64,000 nt of DNA from Vibrio viridaestus (GCF_003856525.1 NZ_RJVQ01000004.1:186001-250000), one strand, 5' to 3'; positions 1 through 11,900 are shown, numbered from the stretch's first letter. A program made the numbers and translations. The notes: generated by a model not told the origin, from the letters alone.

Positions 1-995
1 AACTTCAGTCCCGAGGATGGGAAATTCGTTGGCTAGGAACCGCAGATCGAATGGAAGCCGACTTAGTGCCTAAACATGGCATTGAGATCGACTTTATTCA
101 GGTCAAAGGTATCCGAGGACAGGGGATTGGTCGCTTGATAAAAGCTCCTTTTCAGGTTGTCAGTGCCATTCTTCAGGCTCGCAAACATTTTAAGCGTTGG
201 CAACCCGATGCCGTACTAGGCATGGGGGGATATGTCAGTGGTCCTGGCGGTATTGCCGCTTGGCTAAGCGGTGTTCCGGTGGTACTTCATGAACAGAACG
301 CCGTGGCCGGGTTAACCAATCATTGGTTAGCGAAGATAGCTTCGAAAGTCTTCCAGGCCTTTACTGGTGCTTTTCCTAACGCCCCTGTGGTTGGAAACCC
401 AGTGAGAAGTGATGTAGCTAGTCTGCCTGATCCGAGTCATAGAATGAAGGATCGCTCAGGACCAATCCGCATTCTTGTTATGGGTGGCAGTCAGGGGGCC
501 AGAGTTCTCAATCAAACTGTACCCCAAACATTTGCAAAACTGGGGGATGGTTTCACTGTTTTTCATCAAGCAGGAAAAGGCAATAGCGGTGAAGTTGAAA
601 AGCTTTATCAAGAGTGTAACGTAAACGCCCAGATTACGGTCTCTGATTTTATTGATGATGTTGCTCAAGCGTATGAATGGGCAGACTTATTGGTTTGCCG
701 CTCTGGTGCTTTGACGGTATCAGAAGTCTCCGCAGCTGGTGTGGCTGCTATTTTTGTACCTTTTATGCATAAGGACCGTCAGCAAGCGCTCAATGCCGAC
801 CATTTAGTTGAACTTGGTGCTGCGCTTATGATTGAACAACCGGATTTATCTGCTGAGAAGTTAGCCGACTCTATATTGAACTTGGATAGAGCAAAACTGC
901 TTGATATGGCTGAAAAAGCAAAGTCCGTTGCTAAAACGGATGCGGATATTATTGTTGCTGATGCGATAGAAGCGATAACTGTAAACGAGAAATAA
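1..995 (+). CDS. murG: MurG, undecaprenyl-PP-MurNAc-pentapeptide GlcNAc transferase (5' partial)
   Basis: Adds GlcNAc from UDP-GlcNAc to lipid I, making lipid II at the inner face of the cytoplasmic membrane. The reading frame is open from base 3 to the TAA at 993-995, and its first residues ([12 protein letters not shown]) are already MurG sequence, so the start lies outside the window. About 330 residues are visible; E. coli MurG has 355, so roughly 25 are missing. Seen motifs: GGYVSGPGG, the [10 protein letters not shown] nucleotide-sugar loop, and [10 protein letters not shown] of the UDP-GlcNAc site. The ATG at 51 is an internal methionine, not the start. murC follows after 2 nt, so the two are surely co-transcribed. 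Confidence 0.97.
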   Translation, partial: LQSRGWEIRWLGTADRMEADLVPKHGIEIDFIQVKGIRGQGIGRLIKAPFQVVSAILQARKHFKRWQPDAVLGMGGYVSGPGGIAAWLSGVPVVLHEQNAVAGLTNHWLAKIASKVFQAFTGAFPNAPVVGNPVRSDVASLPDPSHRMKDRSGPIRILVMGGSQGARVLNQTVPQTFAKLGDGFTVFHQAGKGNSGEVEKLYQECNVNAQITVSDFIDDVAQAYEWADLLVCRSGALTVSEVSAAGVAAIFVPFMHKDRQQALNADHLVELGAALMIEQPDLSAEKLADSILNLDRAKLLDMAEKAKSVAKTDADIIVADAIEAITVNEK

Positions 996-997
996 CC

Positions 998-2458
998 ATG
1001 ACAATTAAACATAAGCAAGATTTAGCTCAGATTCGTGCAATGGTGCCTGAAATGCGCCGGGTGAAATGTATCCACTTTGTTGGTATCGGTGGTGCAGGTA
1101 TGAGCGGAATCGCAGAAGTTCTACTCAATGAAGGTTATCAAATTACAGGCTCTGATATCGCAGTGAATGCGGTAACTGAACGTTTATCTCAGTTAGGTGC
1201 GAGTATTCATATTGGTCATCAGGCAGCAAATATTGAGCAGGCAAGCGCCGTTGTGGTGTCCACTGCTATTTCTCAAGACAATCCAGAGTTGGTTGCGGCG
1301 AAGGAAAAGAGAATTCCCGTTGTGCGCAGAGCTGAAATGTTGGCTGAACTGATGCGTTTTCGCCACGGTATTGCGGTAGCTGGAACGCATGGTAAAACAA
1401 CAACGACGGCACTAGTGACCCAAATTTATAATGAGGCAGGATTAGATCCCACCTTCGTCAATGGTGGCTTAGTCAAAAGTGCAGGTACCAATGCTCGCTT
1501 GGGTTCGAGTCGCATCTTAATCGCCGAAGCGGATGAGAGTGATGCGTCATTTCTTCATCTGCAACCGATGGTCAGTATCGTCACAAACATTGAAGCTGAT
1601 CATATGGATACGTACGCAGGTGACTTCAATACGCTTAAACAGACGTTTGTCGACTTTCTGCATAACTTACCTTTTTATGGTCAGGCGATTTTATGTATTG
1701 ATGATCCTGTAATTCGTGAGCTTATTCCACGTATCAGTAGGCAGGTGATTACGTACGGTTTTTCTGATGATGCAGATGTGCGTATTGAGAACTATCGTCA
1801 GGAAGGCCAAAAAGGGCGATTTACCGTCGTTCGTAAAGATAAAGCGGATTTAAACATTACTCTTAATATTCCAGGTCGTCATAATGCGTTGAATGCAGCA
1901 GCAGCGATTGCCGTCGCGACAGAAGACGATGTCAGCGATTCAGCGATATTAAATGCGATGGCGAATACTCAGGGAACTGGGCGTCGTTTCGATCATCTTG
2001 GTGCGTTTAATACTGGCAATGGTAATGTGATGCTGGTGGATGATTATGGTCATCACCCAACCGAAGTTGGAGTGACTATTAATGCGGCGAGAAATGGTTG
2101 GTCAGATAAGAGGCTGGTCATGATTTTTCAACCTCACCGTTATAGCCGAACTCGCGATCTTTTCGATGATTTTGCCAACGTATTAGAACAAGTTGATGTG
2201 TTGCTTATGCTTGATGTCTATCCGGCTGGTGAGAAACCCATCTCCGGAGCTGATGGTCGTTCATTATGTAGAACTATTCGTGGAAGAGGCAAAATTGACC
2301 CTATCTTTATTCCAGATAGCAAAGCCTTACCCTCTGTTTTAGCTAATGTATTGCAAGATGGTGACCTTGTTCTGACTCAAGGGGCTGGTGATGTTGGCAA
2401 AGTAGCGAGACAACTGGCAGCATTAGAATTAAATATTGAAAAGATGAAAAATGCCTGA
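998..2458 (+). CDS. murC: MurC, UDP-N-acetylmuramate--L-alanine ligase
   Basis: ATP-dependent cytoplasmic ligase that adds L-Ala to UDP-MurNAc, the first peptide step of peptidoglycan synthesis. It has 486 residues (E. coli 491). Visible features: N-terminal Rossmann-like [14 protein letters not shown], the Mur-ligase ATP loop GTHGKTTTT near residue 128, the metal/ATP residues around [10 protein letters not shown], and [10 protein letters not shown] in the C-terminal half. It starts 2 nt after murG. Unlike E. coli, where ddlB follows, 160 bp of AT-rich noncoding sequence separates it from ftsQ. Confidence 0.98.
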   Translation: MTIKHKQDLAQIRAMVPEMRRVKCIHFVGIGGAGMSGIAEVLLNEGYQITGSDIAVNAVTERLSQLGASIHIGHQAANIEQASAVVVSTAISQDNPELVAAKEKRIPVVRRAEMLAELMRFRHGIAVAGTHGKTTTTALVTQIYNEAGLDPTFVNGGLVKSAGTNARLGSSRILIAEADESDASFLHLQPMVSIVTNIEADHMDTYAGDFNTLKQTFVDFLHNLPFYGQAILCIDDPVIRELIPRISRQVITYGFSDDADVRIENYRQEGQKGRFTVVRKDKADLNITLNIPGRHNALNAAAAIAVATEDDVSDSAILNAMANTQGTGRRFDHLGAFNTGNGNVMLVDDYGHHPTEVGVTINAARNGWSDKRLVMIFQPHRYSRTRDLFDDFANVLEQVDVLLMLDVYPAGEKPISGADGRSLCRTIRGRGKIDPIFIPDSKALPSVLANVLQDGDLVLTQGAGDVGKVARQLAALELNIEKMKNA

Positions 2459-2618
2459 ATTACGCATGGCATGTATCATATCTGATGAAATTTGATATAA
2501 ACAAAACATTTATATATTTCATTATTTGATACTTTCTATTACCTCAGTATAATTCGTTAGTTAAAGTGATTATTTTTGCTTCTATTGTGTTCGAATATCG
2601 GTTTTAAACTGACAAGTA

Positions 2619-3425
2619 ATGGCAGGGCGGTGGGCTTTGATTAAAGTGATGAATAAAAGCCAGTGGCCGGAGTCTGCATTTTTACGTCGACATATGTGTG
2701 GTGCGACGTTTTTATTTGTCGTTATTTTGCTTATTTCCACGATTGTATATTCAGCGATAAGCTGGATGTGGGATGAGCATCGCTTACCTTTGTCGAAATT
2801 AGTTCTTCAGGGCAACCTTCAATATGTGACTGCGACTGATGTACAAAAAGCCTTGAGTCACTTAGACCATGTTGGGACATTTATGTCTCAGAATATTGAC
2901 GACTTGCAAAAGGTTGTAAAAACGATTCCGTGGGTAGAGCACGCTGCTATTCGAAAGCAGTGGCCAAATACCATTAAAGTGTTTCTTACTGAACATCAAG
3001 TTCAAGCCATTTGGAATGGTAATGCGCTACTAGATGAGCATGGAACTGTTTTCGATGGTGATATAGGATTAGTAAAAGGTGAGCACGTTAAACTCTACGG
3101 ACCAGAGAACTCTGCTCCTGAAGTTTTAGATGCATGGAAGAAATATAATCCAGAATTTTTAAAGCTTGGTCTAAATATAACGTCGTTACTTTTAAATGAA
3201 CGTCGGGCTTGGCAAATAATTTTAAATAACGGCATCCGACTGGAGTTAGGTCAGGATTCTGTTGATGAACGAATAGCTCGTTTCATCAAACTATATCGTT
3301 ACTTCGGCGAGAAGGTCGACAAAATTAGTTATGTGGATCTCCGGTATGATACGGGTGCTGCAGTTGGTTGGTTTCAAGATCAAGAATTAGAACAAGAGAG
3401 TACAAATGACAAAAATGACCGATGA
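2619..3425 (+). CDS. ftsQ: FtsQ, divisome membrane protein
   Basis: Bitopic divisome protein that links early and late division proteins through FtsB/FtsL. One membrane helix lies at about residues 29-50 (FLFVVILLISTIVYSAISW), followed by the POTRA segment starting LPLSKLVLQGN and a conserved block around IPWVEHAAIRKQWP. Length is 268 with this ATG. The start is uncertain: no clear ribosome-binding site precedes 2619, an in-frame stop lies at 2610, and an ATG at 2649 (MNKSQWPES) would give a more usual short cytoplasmic tail. The 3' end overlaps ftsA by 20 nt. Confidence 0.94.
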   Translation: MAGRWALIKVMNKSQWPESAFLRRHMCGATFLFVVILLISTIVYSAISWMWDEHRLPLSKLVLQGNLQYVTATDVQKALSHLDHVGTFMSQNIDDLQKVVKTIPWVEHAAIRKQWPNTIKVFLTEHQVQAIWNGNALLDEHGTVFDGDIGLVKGEHVKLYGPENSAPEVLDAWKKYNPEFLKLGLNITSLLLNERRAWQIILNNGIRLELGQDSVDERIARFIKLYRYFGEKVDKISYVDLRYDTGAAVGWFQDQELEQESTNDKNDR

Positions 3426-4668
3426 CAACATTATTGTTGGTCTAGATGTAGGTACCGCAACGGTATCCGCTCTTGTCGGCGAATTACTTCCTGATGGCCA
3501 AATCAATATTATTGGTGCTGGTACAAGCCCATCTCGTGGTATGGATAAAGGCGGTGTTAACGATCTCGAGTCGGTCGTTAAGTCAGTTCAACGAGCGATA
3601 GATCAAGCAGAACTCATGGCTGAGTGTCAGATTTCAAATGTGTTCTTATCGATCTCAGGCCGTCATATTGCCAGCCGAATTGAAAAGGGTATGGGAACTG
3701 TTTCTGATGAAGAAGTGTCACAAGAAGACATGGATCGCGCAATACATACGGCGAAATCTATTAAAATCGGTGATGAACAACGCATTCTTCATGTGATCCC
3801 CCAGGAGTTTACAATTGACTATCAGGAAGGGATTAAGAACCCTCTTGGATTGTCAGGCGTGAGAATGGAGGTCAGTGTTCACCTTATTTCTTGCCATAAT
3901 GATATGGCTAGAAATATTATAAAGGCCGTAGAACGTTGCGGACTTAAAGTTGAACAACTGGTTTACTCTGGTTTGGCTGCAAGTAATGCAGTTATTACAG
4001 AAGATGAACGTGAACTTGGTGTTTGCGTGGTCGATATCGGCGCTGGTACGATGGATATAGCGATATGGACTGGCGGTGCGTTAAGGCACACAGAAGTCTT
4101 CTCTTATGCCGGTAATGCCGTAACCAGTGACATTGCATTTGCGTTTGGCACGCCAATCAGTGATGCTGAAGAAATTAAAGTGAAGTTTGGTTGTGCTTTA
4201 AGCGAATTAGTCAGTAAAGATGATACGGTTAATGTACCTAGTGTAGGTGGCCGTCCATCAAGAAGTTTACAGCGTCAAACACTGTCGGAAGTTATTGAAC
4301 CCCGCTACACTGAGTTAATGGGGCTGGTAAACCAGACAATTGATTCCGTACAGGAAAAATTAAGAGCTGAGGGAATTAAGCATCACCTCGCGGCTGGTGT
4401 TGTACTTACTGGTGGTGCAGCACAAATTGAAGGATTAGTGGAATGTGCCGAACGCGTGTTCCGTAATCAAGTTAGAGTTGGTAAACCACTCAACGTTAGT
4501 GGTCTTACTGATTACGTAAAAGAGCCGTATCAATCTACGGCAGTTGGTTTACTTCATTACGCGAAAGATAGCCAAATAAATGACGATACTGATTATAATG
4601 AGCCGAAAAGGCAGTCAGTAACTAGTTTCTTTGGCCGTTTGCGTAATTGGATACAAAAAGAGTTTTAA
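3406..4668 (+). CDS. ftsA: FtsA, actin-like cell division protein
   Basis: Membrane-tethered actin homologue that anchors FtsZ filaments and recruits later division proteins. 420 residues, as in E. coli. Phosphate-binding VGLDVGTATVSALVGE is at the N-terminus; VVDIGAGTMDIAIW and VVLTGGAAQIEG are the other nucleotide-fold signatures. The end, SFFGRLRNWIQKEF, is the amphipathic membrane-targeting helix. The start lies inside ftsQ (20-nt overlap), which implies translational coupling; an ATG 9 nt downstream (3415) is an alternative. ftsZ begins 30 nt after the stop. Confidence 0.97.
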   Translation: MTKMTDDNIIVGLDVGTATVSALVGELLPDGQINIIGAGTSPSRGMDKGGVNDLESVVKSVQRAIDQAELMAECQISNVFLSISGRHIASRIEKGMGTVSDEEVSQEDMDRAIHTAKSIKIGDEQRILHVIPQEFTIDYQEGIKNPLGLSGVRMEVSVHLISCHNDMARNIIKAVERCGLKVEQLVYSGLAASNAVITEDERELGVCVVDIGAGTMDIAIWTGGALRHTEVFSYAGNAVTSDIAFAFGTPISDAEEIKVKFGCALSELVSKDDTVNVPSVGGRPSRSLQRQTLSEVIEPRYTELMGLVNQTIDSVQEKLRAEGIKHHLAAGVVLTGGAAQIEGLVECAERVFRNQVRVGKPLNVSGLTDYVKEPYQSTAVGLLHYAKDSQINDDTDYNEPKRQSVTSFFGRLRNWIQKEF

Positions 4669-4698
4669 CCTGAGTTGCAGGGAAAACGGAGAAAACAC

Positions 4699-5922
4699 AT
4701 GTTTGAACCGATGATGGAAATGTCTGATGATGCAGTAATTAAGGTCGTTGGAGTTGGCGGCGGCGGTGGTAATGCCGTAGAACACATGGTGCGTGAGTCC
4801 ATCGAAGGTGTGGAATTCATTAGCGTCAATACAGATGCCCAGGCATTAAGAAAAAGTAATGTGAGTACCGTTATTCAAATTGGCGGTGATATCACTAAAG
4901 GTCTAGGCGCCGGTGCTAACCCACAAGTTGGACGTGATGCAGCTCTAGAAGATAAAGATAGAATTAAAGAAGTTCTCGAAGGCGCCGATATGGTGTTTAT
5001 CGCTGCTGGTATGGGTGGTGGTACAGGAACAGGTGCAGCTCCGGTTATTGCCGAAGTAGCAAAAGAACTGGGTGTTCTTACTGTTGCTGTTGTAACTAAA
5101 CCATTTAGCTTCGAAGGGAAAAAACGTTTGGCATTCGCTGAACAAGGTATCGATGAGTTATCTAAACATGTCGACTCGTTGATTACTATTCCAAATGAGA
5201 AGCTATTGAAAGTATTAGGCCGTGGTATCACGTTGCTTGAAGCTTTTGCCAGCGCGAATGATGTACTAAAAAATGCAGTGCAGGGTATTGCCGAACTGAT
5301 TACTCGCCCAGGCATGATCAACGTCGACTTTGCAGACGTAAGAACTGTGATGTCTGAAATGGGTCATGCAATGATGGGTAGCGGTGTGGCAAACGGCGAA
5401 GATCGTGCAGAAGAAGCGGCAGAGATGGCAATTTCTAGCCCTCTTCTTGAAGATATCGATCTAGCTGGAGCTCGCGGTGTGCTTGTAAATATTACAGCCG
5501 GTCTGGACATGCGTCTGGATGAATTTGAAACCGTGGGTAATACCGTTAAGGCATTTGCATCAGATAACGCGACTGTTGTTATCGGTACGTCATTGGATCC
5601 TGATATGGCGGATGAGATTCGAGTAACAGTTGTCGCTACAGGTATTGGCAACGAGAGAAAACCGGATATTACATTGGTCGCTGGTGGAAAACAGCAGACT
5701 CAATCGGTAGCACCTCAGGCACCTGTAAGTCAACCTGCTGCAAAAGTGGAAGAAAAACCGGCACCAAATATGCATGCATCTAAGGTAGAGTCAAAAACTC
5801 AGCCTGATTCGGTAAGTGGTTCTTCTCAAAGCACTCAGAGTGGCAGTCAGAATACTGCGCCGAAGGAAAAAGAAAGTGGTTATCTAGATATTCCTGCTTT
5901 CTTACGTCGTCAGGCTGATTAA
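4699..5922 (+). CDS. ftsZ: FtsZ, tubulin-like GTPase
   Basis: Polymerising GTPase that forms the division ring. The tubulin signature GGGTGTG lies near residue 105, the synergy segment [23 protein letters not shown] follows, then a linker rich in Gln, Ser and Pro (about residues 325-392) and the C-terminal peptide [11 protein letters not shown] that binds FtsA and ZipA. I place the start at 4699 ([12 protein letters not shown], 407 aa), with the purine-rich AACGGAGAAAA just upstream; an in-frame extension to 4675 would add eight non-conserved residues. No terminator follows. Confidence 0.98.
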   Translation: MFEPMMEMSDDAVIKVVGVGGGGGNAVEHMVRESIEGVEFISVNTDAQALRKSNVSTVIQIGGDITKGLGAGANPQVGRDAALEDKDRIKEVLEGADMVFIAAGMGGGTGTGAAPVIAEVAKELGVLTVAVVTKPFSFEGKKRLAFAEQGIDELSKHVDSLITIPNEKLLKVLGRGITLLEAFASANDVLKNAVQGIAELITRPGMINVDFADVRTVMSEMGHAMMGSGVANGEDRAEEAAEMAISSPLLEDIDLAGARGVLVNITAGLDMRLDEFETVGNTVKAFASDNATVVIGTSLDPDMADEIRVTVVATGIGNERKPDITLVAGGKQQTQSVAPQAPVSQPAAKVEEKPAPNMHASKVESKTQPDSVSGSSQSTQSGSQNTAPKEKESGYLDIPAFLRRQAD

Positions 5923-5936
5923 AAAATGTTCATAAT

Positions 5937-5964
5937 TTGACTGAGTTCAAATTTATGATAACAT
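5937..5964 (+). promoter_or_regulatory. Candidate sigma-70 promoter of lpxC
   Basis: TTGACT (5937-5942) and TAACAT (5959-5964) are separated by 16 bp, placing a transcription start near 5971, about 50 nt before the lpxC ATG. A short inverted repeat, ACCATA-TTAAT-TATGGT (5971-5987), would lie at the very 5' end of the transcript. This is a pattern match only; lpxC may also be read from ftsZ. Confidence 0.45.
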
Positions 5965-6019
5965 TCGCGTACCATATTAATTATGGTGGCGTTTGTAGCA
6001 CTGATATTGAGGCAAGTAG

Positions 6020-6937
6020 ATGATCAGACAAAGAACTCTGAAAGAAATAGTGAAAACAACTGGGGTGGGTTTACACTCTGGTCGTAAAGTCACGCTTACT
6101 CTTCGCCCAGCAGCTGCAAATACAGGGGTGATTTACCGTCGAACAGACGTAAATCCTCCGGTTGATTTTCCTGCCGACCCAGAATCAGTTCGCGATACGA
6201 TGTTGTGTACTGCGCTGGTGAATGACGAAGGTATCCGCATCTCAACTGTTGAGCACCTTAATGCTGCTTTAGCAGGTATGGGCATTGACAATATTATTGT
6301 CGAAGTGGATGCGCCTGAAATTCCGATTATGGATGGTAGCGCAAGCCCATTCGTCTTCTTGTTACAGCAAGCGGGTATTGAAGTACAGAACGTACCGAAG
6401 AAGTTTATTCGTGTGAAAAAACCGATTCGTATTGAAGACGGCGATAAATGGGCGGAGCTTGTTCCATTTAACGGTTTCCGTATGGACTTTGAAATCGAGT
6501 TTGATCACCCTGCGATAGATTCCGAACAGCAAAGACTGATGTTTGACTTTTCAACAACAGGATTTGTTAAAGAGATTTCTCGTGCGAGAACATTTGGCTT
6601 CATGAAAGACATCGAGTACCTTCAGTCACAAAATCTGTGTCTTGGCGGTAGCTTTGATTGTGCGATTGTTCTGGATGAATACCGTATTCTAAACGAGGAA
6701 GGTCTTCGTTTTAGAAATGAATTTGTGACGCACAAAGTGTTAGATGCAATCGGCGACTTGTATATGGGTGGACATTCGATTGTTGGCGAATTCAGAGCGT
6801 ACAAATCTGGCCATGGTCTCAACAACCAGCTTCTTAGAGCGCTGTTAGCAAATCAGGAAGCATGGGAGTGGGCTACATACGAACAAGAATCTGCATCACC
6901 TGTTGCATTTGCGGACCCAAACGTAGTGATGGCATAG
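6020..6937 (+). CDS. lpxC: LpxC, UDP-3-O-acyl-GlcNAc deacetylase
   Basis: Zinc deacetylase that carries out the committed step of lipid A synthesis in the cytoplasm. It has 305 residues, matching E. coli. Zn ligands are visible in [10 protein letters not shown] (His near residue 79) and in [11 protein letters not shown] (His and Asp); the C-terminal basic-patch His is in GGHSIVGEF. The start ATG is preceded by TTGAGGCAAGT. As in E. coli it follows ftsZ. FtsH-dependent turnover, known for the enterobacterial enzyme, cannot be judged from the sequence. Confidence 0.98.
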   Translation: MIRQRTLKEIVKTTGVGLHSGRKVTLTLRPAAANTGVIYRRTDVNPPVDFPADPESVRDTMLCTALVNDEGIRISTVEHLNAALAGMGIDNIIVEVDAPEIPIMDGSASPFVFLLQQAGIEVQNVPKKFIRVKKPIRIEDGDKWAELVPFNGFRMDFEIEFDHPAIDSEQQRLMFDFSTTGFVKEISRARTFGFMKDIEYLQSQNLCLGGSFDCAIVLDEYRILNEEGLRFRNEFVTHKVLDAIGDLYMGGHSIVGEFRAYKSGHGLNNQLLRALLANQEAWEWATYEQESASPVAFADPNVVMA

Positions 6938-6961
6938 CGACCAGAAAAAACGATTATTGAT

Positions 6962-6989
6962 AAAACCGGAGCTCAGTCTCCGGTTTTTT
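6962..6989. terminator. Bidirectional terminator between lpxC and dciA
   Basis: Perfect 10-bp stem AAAACCGGAG (6962-6971) / CTCCGGTTTT (6978-6987) with a 6-nt loop and T-runs on both strands. It ends lpxC on plus and dciA on minus. The dciA stop codon (6973-6975) lies in the loop. Confidence 0.9.
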
Positions 6990-7449
6990 GGTTTTTAAGC
7001 TCAGCAAGTTTCGCTATATTTTCCAGGCGTGCTCTTACTTTAGGGCTGGCGTTTTGCGATATCATCTTTAGCATGGCGGCTGCATTTTCAGAAACGGGTG
7101 GATTTTCGCGAGTAGAATCAGAGTTACTTTTCGGCTCTTTTACGATGTAAATATTGGGATCGATTGTTATTTCAATGCCCATTAATGCGGGATAACCGTT
7201 ACCGCGCAGGAAATTCAATATAGTTAGCCGCTCATATGATAATTTCATCTTTATTGCCGCGCTAGCGACTTGCAGATGTAGATGGTTGCTACGAACGTTG
7301 GCTACACGAACAAAATTCTCAGTACCTCTCGGTAGCATCTCTTTGAGCTTCTTGGTAAGGTGCTGAACCTGCTCTGCGTGCTCTTGAATGGTTTTAAGGC
7401 GTGATTGAGCTAGCAAGTCACTGGTCGAGGTTGGGCGGTGATCTCGCAT
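6973..7449 (-). CDS. dciA: DciA (DUF721), replicative helicase loader
   Basis: DUF721-family protein, the ancestral bacterial loader of the replicative helicase DnaB, replaced by DnaC in E. coli. 158 residues from the ATG at 7449; a second ATG directly upstream (7452) is in frame, but AGGAG is better spaced (6 nt) for 7449. The N-terminal two thirds is the KH-like DUF721 domain (HLTKKLKEMLPRG, then VRSNHLHLQVASAAIKMKLSYERLTILNFLR); the last 50 residues look flexible and charged, matching the tail described for Vibrio DciA. It stands alone on the minus strand between lpxC and secA, where enterobacteria carry secM on the plus strand. Confidence 0.88.
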   Translation of the reverse strand: MRDHRPTSTSDLLAQSRLKTIQEHAEQVQHLTKKLKEMLPRGTENFVRVANVRSNHLHLQVASAAIKMKLSYERLTILNFLRGNGYPALMGIEITIDPNIYIVKEPKSNSDSTRENPPVSENAAAMLKMISQNASPKVRARLENIAKLAELKNQKTGD

Positions 7450-7749
7450 CATTCACTCCTATTGAACAGGGAAAAAGTCAGGTAGAATATGGATTTTATC
7501 ATTGTTTTGATAGATTAATACACAACATTGACTCATGAACTTATCTTAAATAGACCTAAAACATTGTCTGTTGAGGTAAAAGCTGAAACACTACGCCTGA
7601 CAAAATTATATTGAGTCTTGAAAAAAGCATCAGTTGCCACAATATCCGATGTACATGTTTTCATGCAGTACACTTAGTTTAAAACTGATAGAGACTGATG
7701 GCTTATAGTAGATCGTAGAAGATCTAAGTATAGAGAGAATTTAAGTAAA
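7450..7749. other. dciA-secA divergent intergenic region
   Basis: About 300 bp with no convincing coding sequence. I looked for a SecM-like secretion monitor in the secA leader and found no reading frame with a signal peptide or arrest motif. A small inverted repeat TAGATC-GTAGAA-GATCTA (7709-7726) sits just before the secA ribosome-binding area (AGAGAG at 7732-7737). Promoters must lie here but none stands out. Confidence 0.5.
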
Positions 7750-10479
7750 ATGATAACTAAGCTACTGACTAAGATTGTAGGTAGCCGTAATGATCGAACG
7801 TTACGTCGCCTGAGAAAAATCGTAAAACAGATTAATAATTATGAACCCACCTTTGAAGCCTTTTCTGACGAAGAACTAAAAGCTAAGACAGTTGAATTCC
7901 GTCAACGTTATGAGCAAGGTGAGTCTTTAGAACAATTGTTACCTGAAGCATTTGCTACTGTAAGAGAAGCATCAAAGCGTATCTACGGTATGCGTCATTT
8001 CGACGTTCAGTTAATCGGTGGTATGGTGTTAAACTCAGCTCAAATTGCTGAGATGCGTACTGGTGAAGGTAAAACATTAACAGCAACATTACCCGCTTAT
8101 CTGAATGCGATTGCCGGAAAGGGCGTGCATGTTGTGACCGTCAACGACTACCTAGCAAAACGTGACGCTGAAACGAATAGGCCGTTATTTGAGTTCTTGG
8201 GAATGACGGTTGGTATTAACATTCCTGGAATGATGCCATTCGAAAAGCAAGAGGCTTACAAGACCGATATTCTCTACGGTACGAACAATGAGTTTGGCTT
8301 CGATTATCTGCGCGACAACATGGCATTTCGAAAAGAAGACCGTGTCCAACGCGATAGATTCTTTGCTATCGTCGATGAAGTTGACTCCATTCTGATAGAC
8401 GAGGCGAGAACACCACTGATCATTTCTGGTCCTGCAGAAGACAGCTCAGACTTATATACTCGCATTAATCAACTCATCCCTAGTCTTGAAAGACAAGATA
8501 AAGAAGATGATGAAGAATACCGCGGTACTGGACACTACACCGTTGATGAGAAAGCTAAACAAGTCTATTTAACCGAGACTGGTCAAGAGTTTGTAGAAGA
8601 GTTGCTGGTTAAAAATAGCTTGATGGACGAAGGGGATACTCTTTACTCTCCTGCGAACATCGCGTTACTTCACCATGTTAATGCGGCACTTCGTGCCCAT
8701 GTTCTTTTTGAACGTAACGTCGACTACATCGTGAATGAAAAAGGCGAAGTGGTCATTGTTGATGAACATACCGGGCGTACAATGCCTGGACGTCGTTGGT
8801 CTGATGGTTTACACCAAGCGGTTGAAGCTAAAGAAGGCGTGAAAATTCAGAATGAAAACCAAACGCTGGCGTCCATTACCTTCCAGAATTACTTCCGTTT
8901 GTACGACAAACTATCGGGAATGACCGGTACCGCTGATACTGAAGCGTTCGAATTCCAACAAATCTACGGATTGGATACGGTGGTTATACCAACCAATAAA
9001 CCAATGATTCGTAAAGATATGCCAGATGTTGTTTATCGGACCGAAGCTGAAAAATTCAATGCAATTATTGAAGATATCAAAGATCGAGTTAAAGCGGGTC
9101 AGCCAGTACTTGTCGGTACGATTTCGATTGAGAAGTCTGAGCACCTTTCTAACGCCTTGAAAAAAGCGAATATCAAACATAACGTTCTTAATGCAAAATT
9201 CCATGAAAAAGAGGCGGAAATTGTTTCTGAAGCTGGTAAGTCAGGATCGGTGACAATTGCGACAAACATGGCTGGTCGTGGTACGGATATTGTTCTCGGT
9301 GGAAGCTGGCAGAGTAAAGTTGAACAGCTAGAAGATCCATCAGAAGAACAAATTGCTCAAATCAAAGCTGATTGGAAAGTTGAGCATGACAAGGTTCTTG
9401 AAGCTGGTGGTTTGCATATTATTGGTACAGAACGTCATGAATCACGTCGTATTGATAATCAGCTACGTGGTCGTTCTGGCCGTCAGGGTGATGCAGGTTC
9501 TACGCGCTTCTACTTGTCGATGGAAGACGCTCTTCTCAGAATCTTTACCTCTGACCGTATGGCGAACTTGATCAAAAGTGGTATGGATGAAGGAGAAGCT
9601 ATTGAAAGTAAACTTCTTTCCCGTTCGATTGAGAAAGCGCAGCGTAAAGTAGAAAGCCGTAACTTTGATATTCGTAAACAGTTGCTTGAGTATGATGATG
9701 TTGCGAATGATCAACGTAAAGTAGTCTATGAGCTGAGAGATGAATTAATAGAAGCTCACGATATTAGCGAGATGATCGAGCAAAATCGCGATGATGTATT
9801 TACTTCCGTCATTGATGAGTATATTCCTCCTCAGTCACTTGAAGATATGTGGAATGTTAGTGGTCTACAAGATAGATTAAAGCATGATTTCGATTTGGAT
9901 CTGCCAATACAAACCTGGCTTGATGAAGATGATGCTCTTTACGAAGAGGCATTGAGAGAGAAAATCCTGACTCAGGCTGTTGAGCTTTATCGTGAAAAAG
10001 AGCAGGTGGTTGGTGCAGAAGTTTTACGTAACTTCGAAAAATCAGTTATGCTCCAAACGTTGGATAATCTTTGGAAAGAGCACTTAGCTGCGATGGATCA
10101 CTTAAGACAGGGGATTCATTTGCGTGGTTATGCGCAGAAAAACCCAAAACAAGAATATAAGCGTGAGTCCTTTGAATTGTTTGAAGACATGTTGGATTCT
10201 CTTAAGTTCGATGTAATTTCGATTCTCTCTAAAGTTCGCGTTCAGCAACAGGAAGAAGTTGAACAGATGGAAGAGCAGCGCCGAATTCAGGCGGAGGAAG
10301 CAGCAAAGCTTGCTCAGGCTCAGCATCAACAGAGCGAAAATGCGTTAGTCGATGAATCTGAATCGGTAGCTGATGCTCATCAACCCATGGTTCGTGAGGA
10401 GCGTAAAGTTGGTCGAAATGATCCATGTCCATGCGGTAGTGGTAAAAAATACAAACATTGCCATGGTAAAATAGCGTAA
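7750..10479 (+). CDS. secA: SecA, preprotein translocase ATPase
   Basis: Motor ATPase that pushes unfolded secretory proteins through SecYEG. 909 residues (E. coli 901). Walker A is in [13 protein letters not shown] near residue 103, the DEAD-like box is [15 protein letters not shown], and helicase motifs GTDIVLGG and [11 protein letters not shown] follow. The Glu/Gln-rich linker leads to the zinc-binding tail [14 protein letters not shown] that contacts SecB and ribosomes. The start follows AGAGAGAATTTAAGTAAA. There is no secM upstream. Confidence 0.98.
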   Translation: MITKLLTKIVGSRNDRTLRRLRKIVKQINNYEPTFEAFSDEELKAKTVEFRQRYEQGESLEQLLPEAFATVREASKRIYGMRHFDVQLIGGMVLNSAQIAEMRTGEGKTLTATLPAYLNAIAGKGVHVVTVNDYLAKRDAETNRPLFEFLGMTVGINIPGMMPFEKQEAYKTDILYGTNNEFGFDYLRDNMAFRKEDRVQRDRFFAIVDEVDSILIDEARTPLIISGPAEDSSDLYTRINQLIPSLERQDKEDDEEYRGTGHYTVDEKAKQVYLTETGQEFVEELLVKNSLMDEGDTLYSPANIALLHHVNAALRAHVLFERNVDYIVNEKGEVVIVDEHTGRTMPGRRWSDGLHQAVEAKEGVKIQNENQTLASITFQNYFRLYDKLSGMTGTADTEAFEFQQIYGLDTVVIPTNKPMIRKDMPDVVYRTEAEKFNAIIEDIKDRVKAGQPVLVGTISIEKSEHLSNALKKANIKHNVLNAKFHEKEAEIVSEAGKSGSVTIATNMAGRGTDIVLGGSWQSKVEQLEDPSEEQIAQIKADWKVEHDKVLEAGGLHIIGTERHESRRIDNQLRGRSGRQGDAGSTRFYLSMEDALLRIFTSDRMANLIKSGMDEGEAIESKLLSRSIEKAQRKVESRNFDIRKQLLEYDDVANDQRKVVYELRDELIEAHDISEMIEQNRDDVFTSVIDEYIPPQSLEDMWNVSGLQDRLKHDFDLDLPIQTWLDEDDALYEEALREKILTQAVELYREKEQVVGAEVLRNFEKSVMLQTLDNLWKEHLAAMDHLRQGIHLRGYAQKNPKQEYKRESFELFEDMLDSLKFDVISILSKVRVQQQEEVEQMEEQRRIQAEEAAKLAQAQHQQSENALVDESESVADAHQPMVREERKVGRNDPCPCGSGKKYKHCHGKIA

Positions 10480-10493
10480 TAATACGTATACAG

Positions 10494-10524
10494 AGAGTCG
10501 CTTCGATAAGCGGCTCTTTTTTTA
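10494..10524 (+). terminator. secA terminator
   Basis: Stem AGAGTCGCTT (10494-10503) / AAGCGGCTCT (10508-10517) with one T-G pair, loop CGAT, followed by a T-run. Confidence 0.88.
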
Positions 10525-10578
10525 TCCGCTGATTACCGCTAGACTTCTAAGCCAAAGAAATGAAGACTGGAATTCAAC

Positions 10579-10977
10579 ATGAAACGAACACATATTGTGG
10601 CCGCTATTATTCTTAATAGTGCACATGATCAGGCGTATATAACCAAACGACCAGAACATGTTCATAAAGGTGGATTTTGGGAGTTTCCTGGTGGAAAGGT
10701 TGAGGTCGGAGAAAGCTCAGAGCAAGCCATGATTAGAGAATTGCAGGAAGAAGTCGGAATTACGGTTACTCAGCAAAGGCTCTTTGAACACCTCGAATTT
10801 GATTATTCTGATAAGTCACTTACTTTTGATTTTATGTTGGTGACGCAATTCGATGGTGAACCGTTTGGTCGGGAAGGGCAAGAAGGTCGTTGGATTTCTA
10901 TTTCTCAACTGGATCAATATGAATTTCCTGAAGCGAATATTGGTATTGTTAAAGGTGTGATGAAGGAATTTACTTAA
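10579..10977 (+). CDS. mutT: MutT, 8-oxo-dGTP diphosphatase
   Basis: Nudix hydrolase that removes 8-oxo-dGTP from the nucleotide pool and so prevents A:T to C:G transversions. 132 residues (E. coli 129). The Nudix box runs from Gly39 to Ile61 with the pattern G-x5-E-x7-R-E-L-x-E-E-V-G-I complete. FWEFPGGKVE just before it is typical of MutT. It follows secA as in E. coli, but yacG, zapD and coaE, often found nearby, are not in this window. Confidence 0.95.
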   Translation: MKRTHIVAAIILNSAHDQAYITKRPEHVHKGGFWEFPGGKVEVGESSEQAMIRELQEEVGITVTQQRLFEHLEFDYSDKSLTFDFMLVTQFDGEPFGREGQEGRWISISQLDQYEFPEANIGIVKGVMKEFT

Positions 10978-11087
10978 CGACCTAATTAACTCTGGTGACT
11001 AAGAAGGAATGTTGTTAGTTTAGTCGCATATAGAAATCGTATGGTGTGTAGTTAGTACACCCTATTTTGTTACGAATGGAGAAATAG

Positions 11088-11900
<813 letters not shown>

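Noticed and set aside
4875-5321. Long minus-strand open frame inside ftsZ
   Set aside because: A mirror of the ftsZ codon pattern with low-complexity Ser/Ala/Pro composition and no ribosome-binding site.
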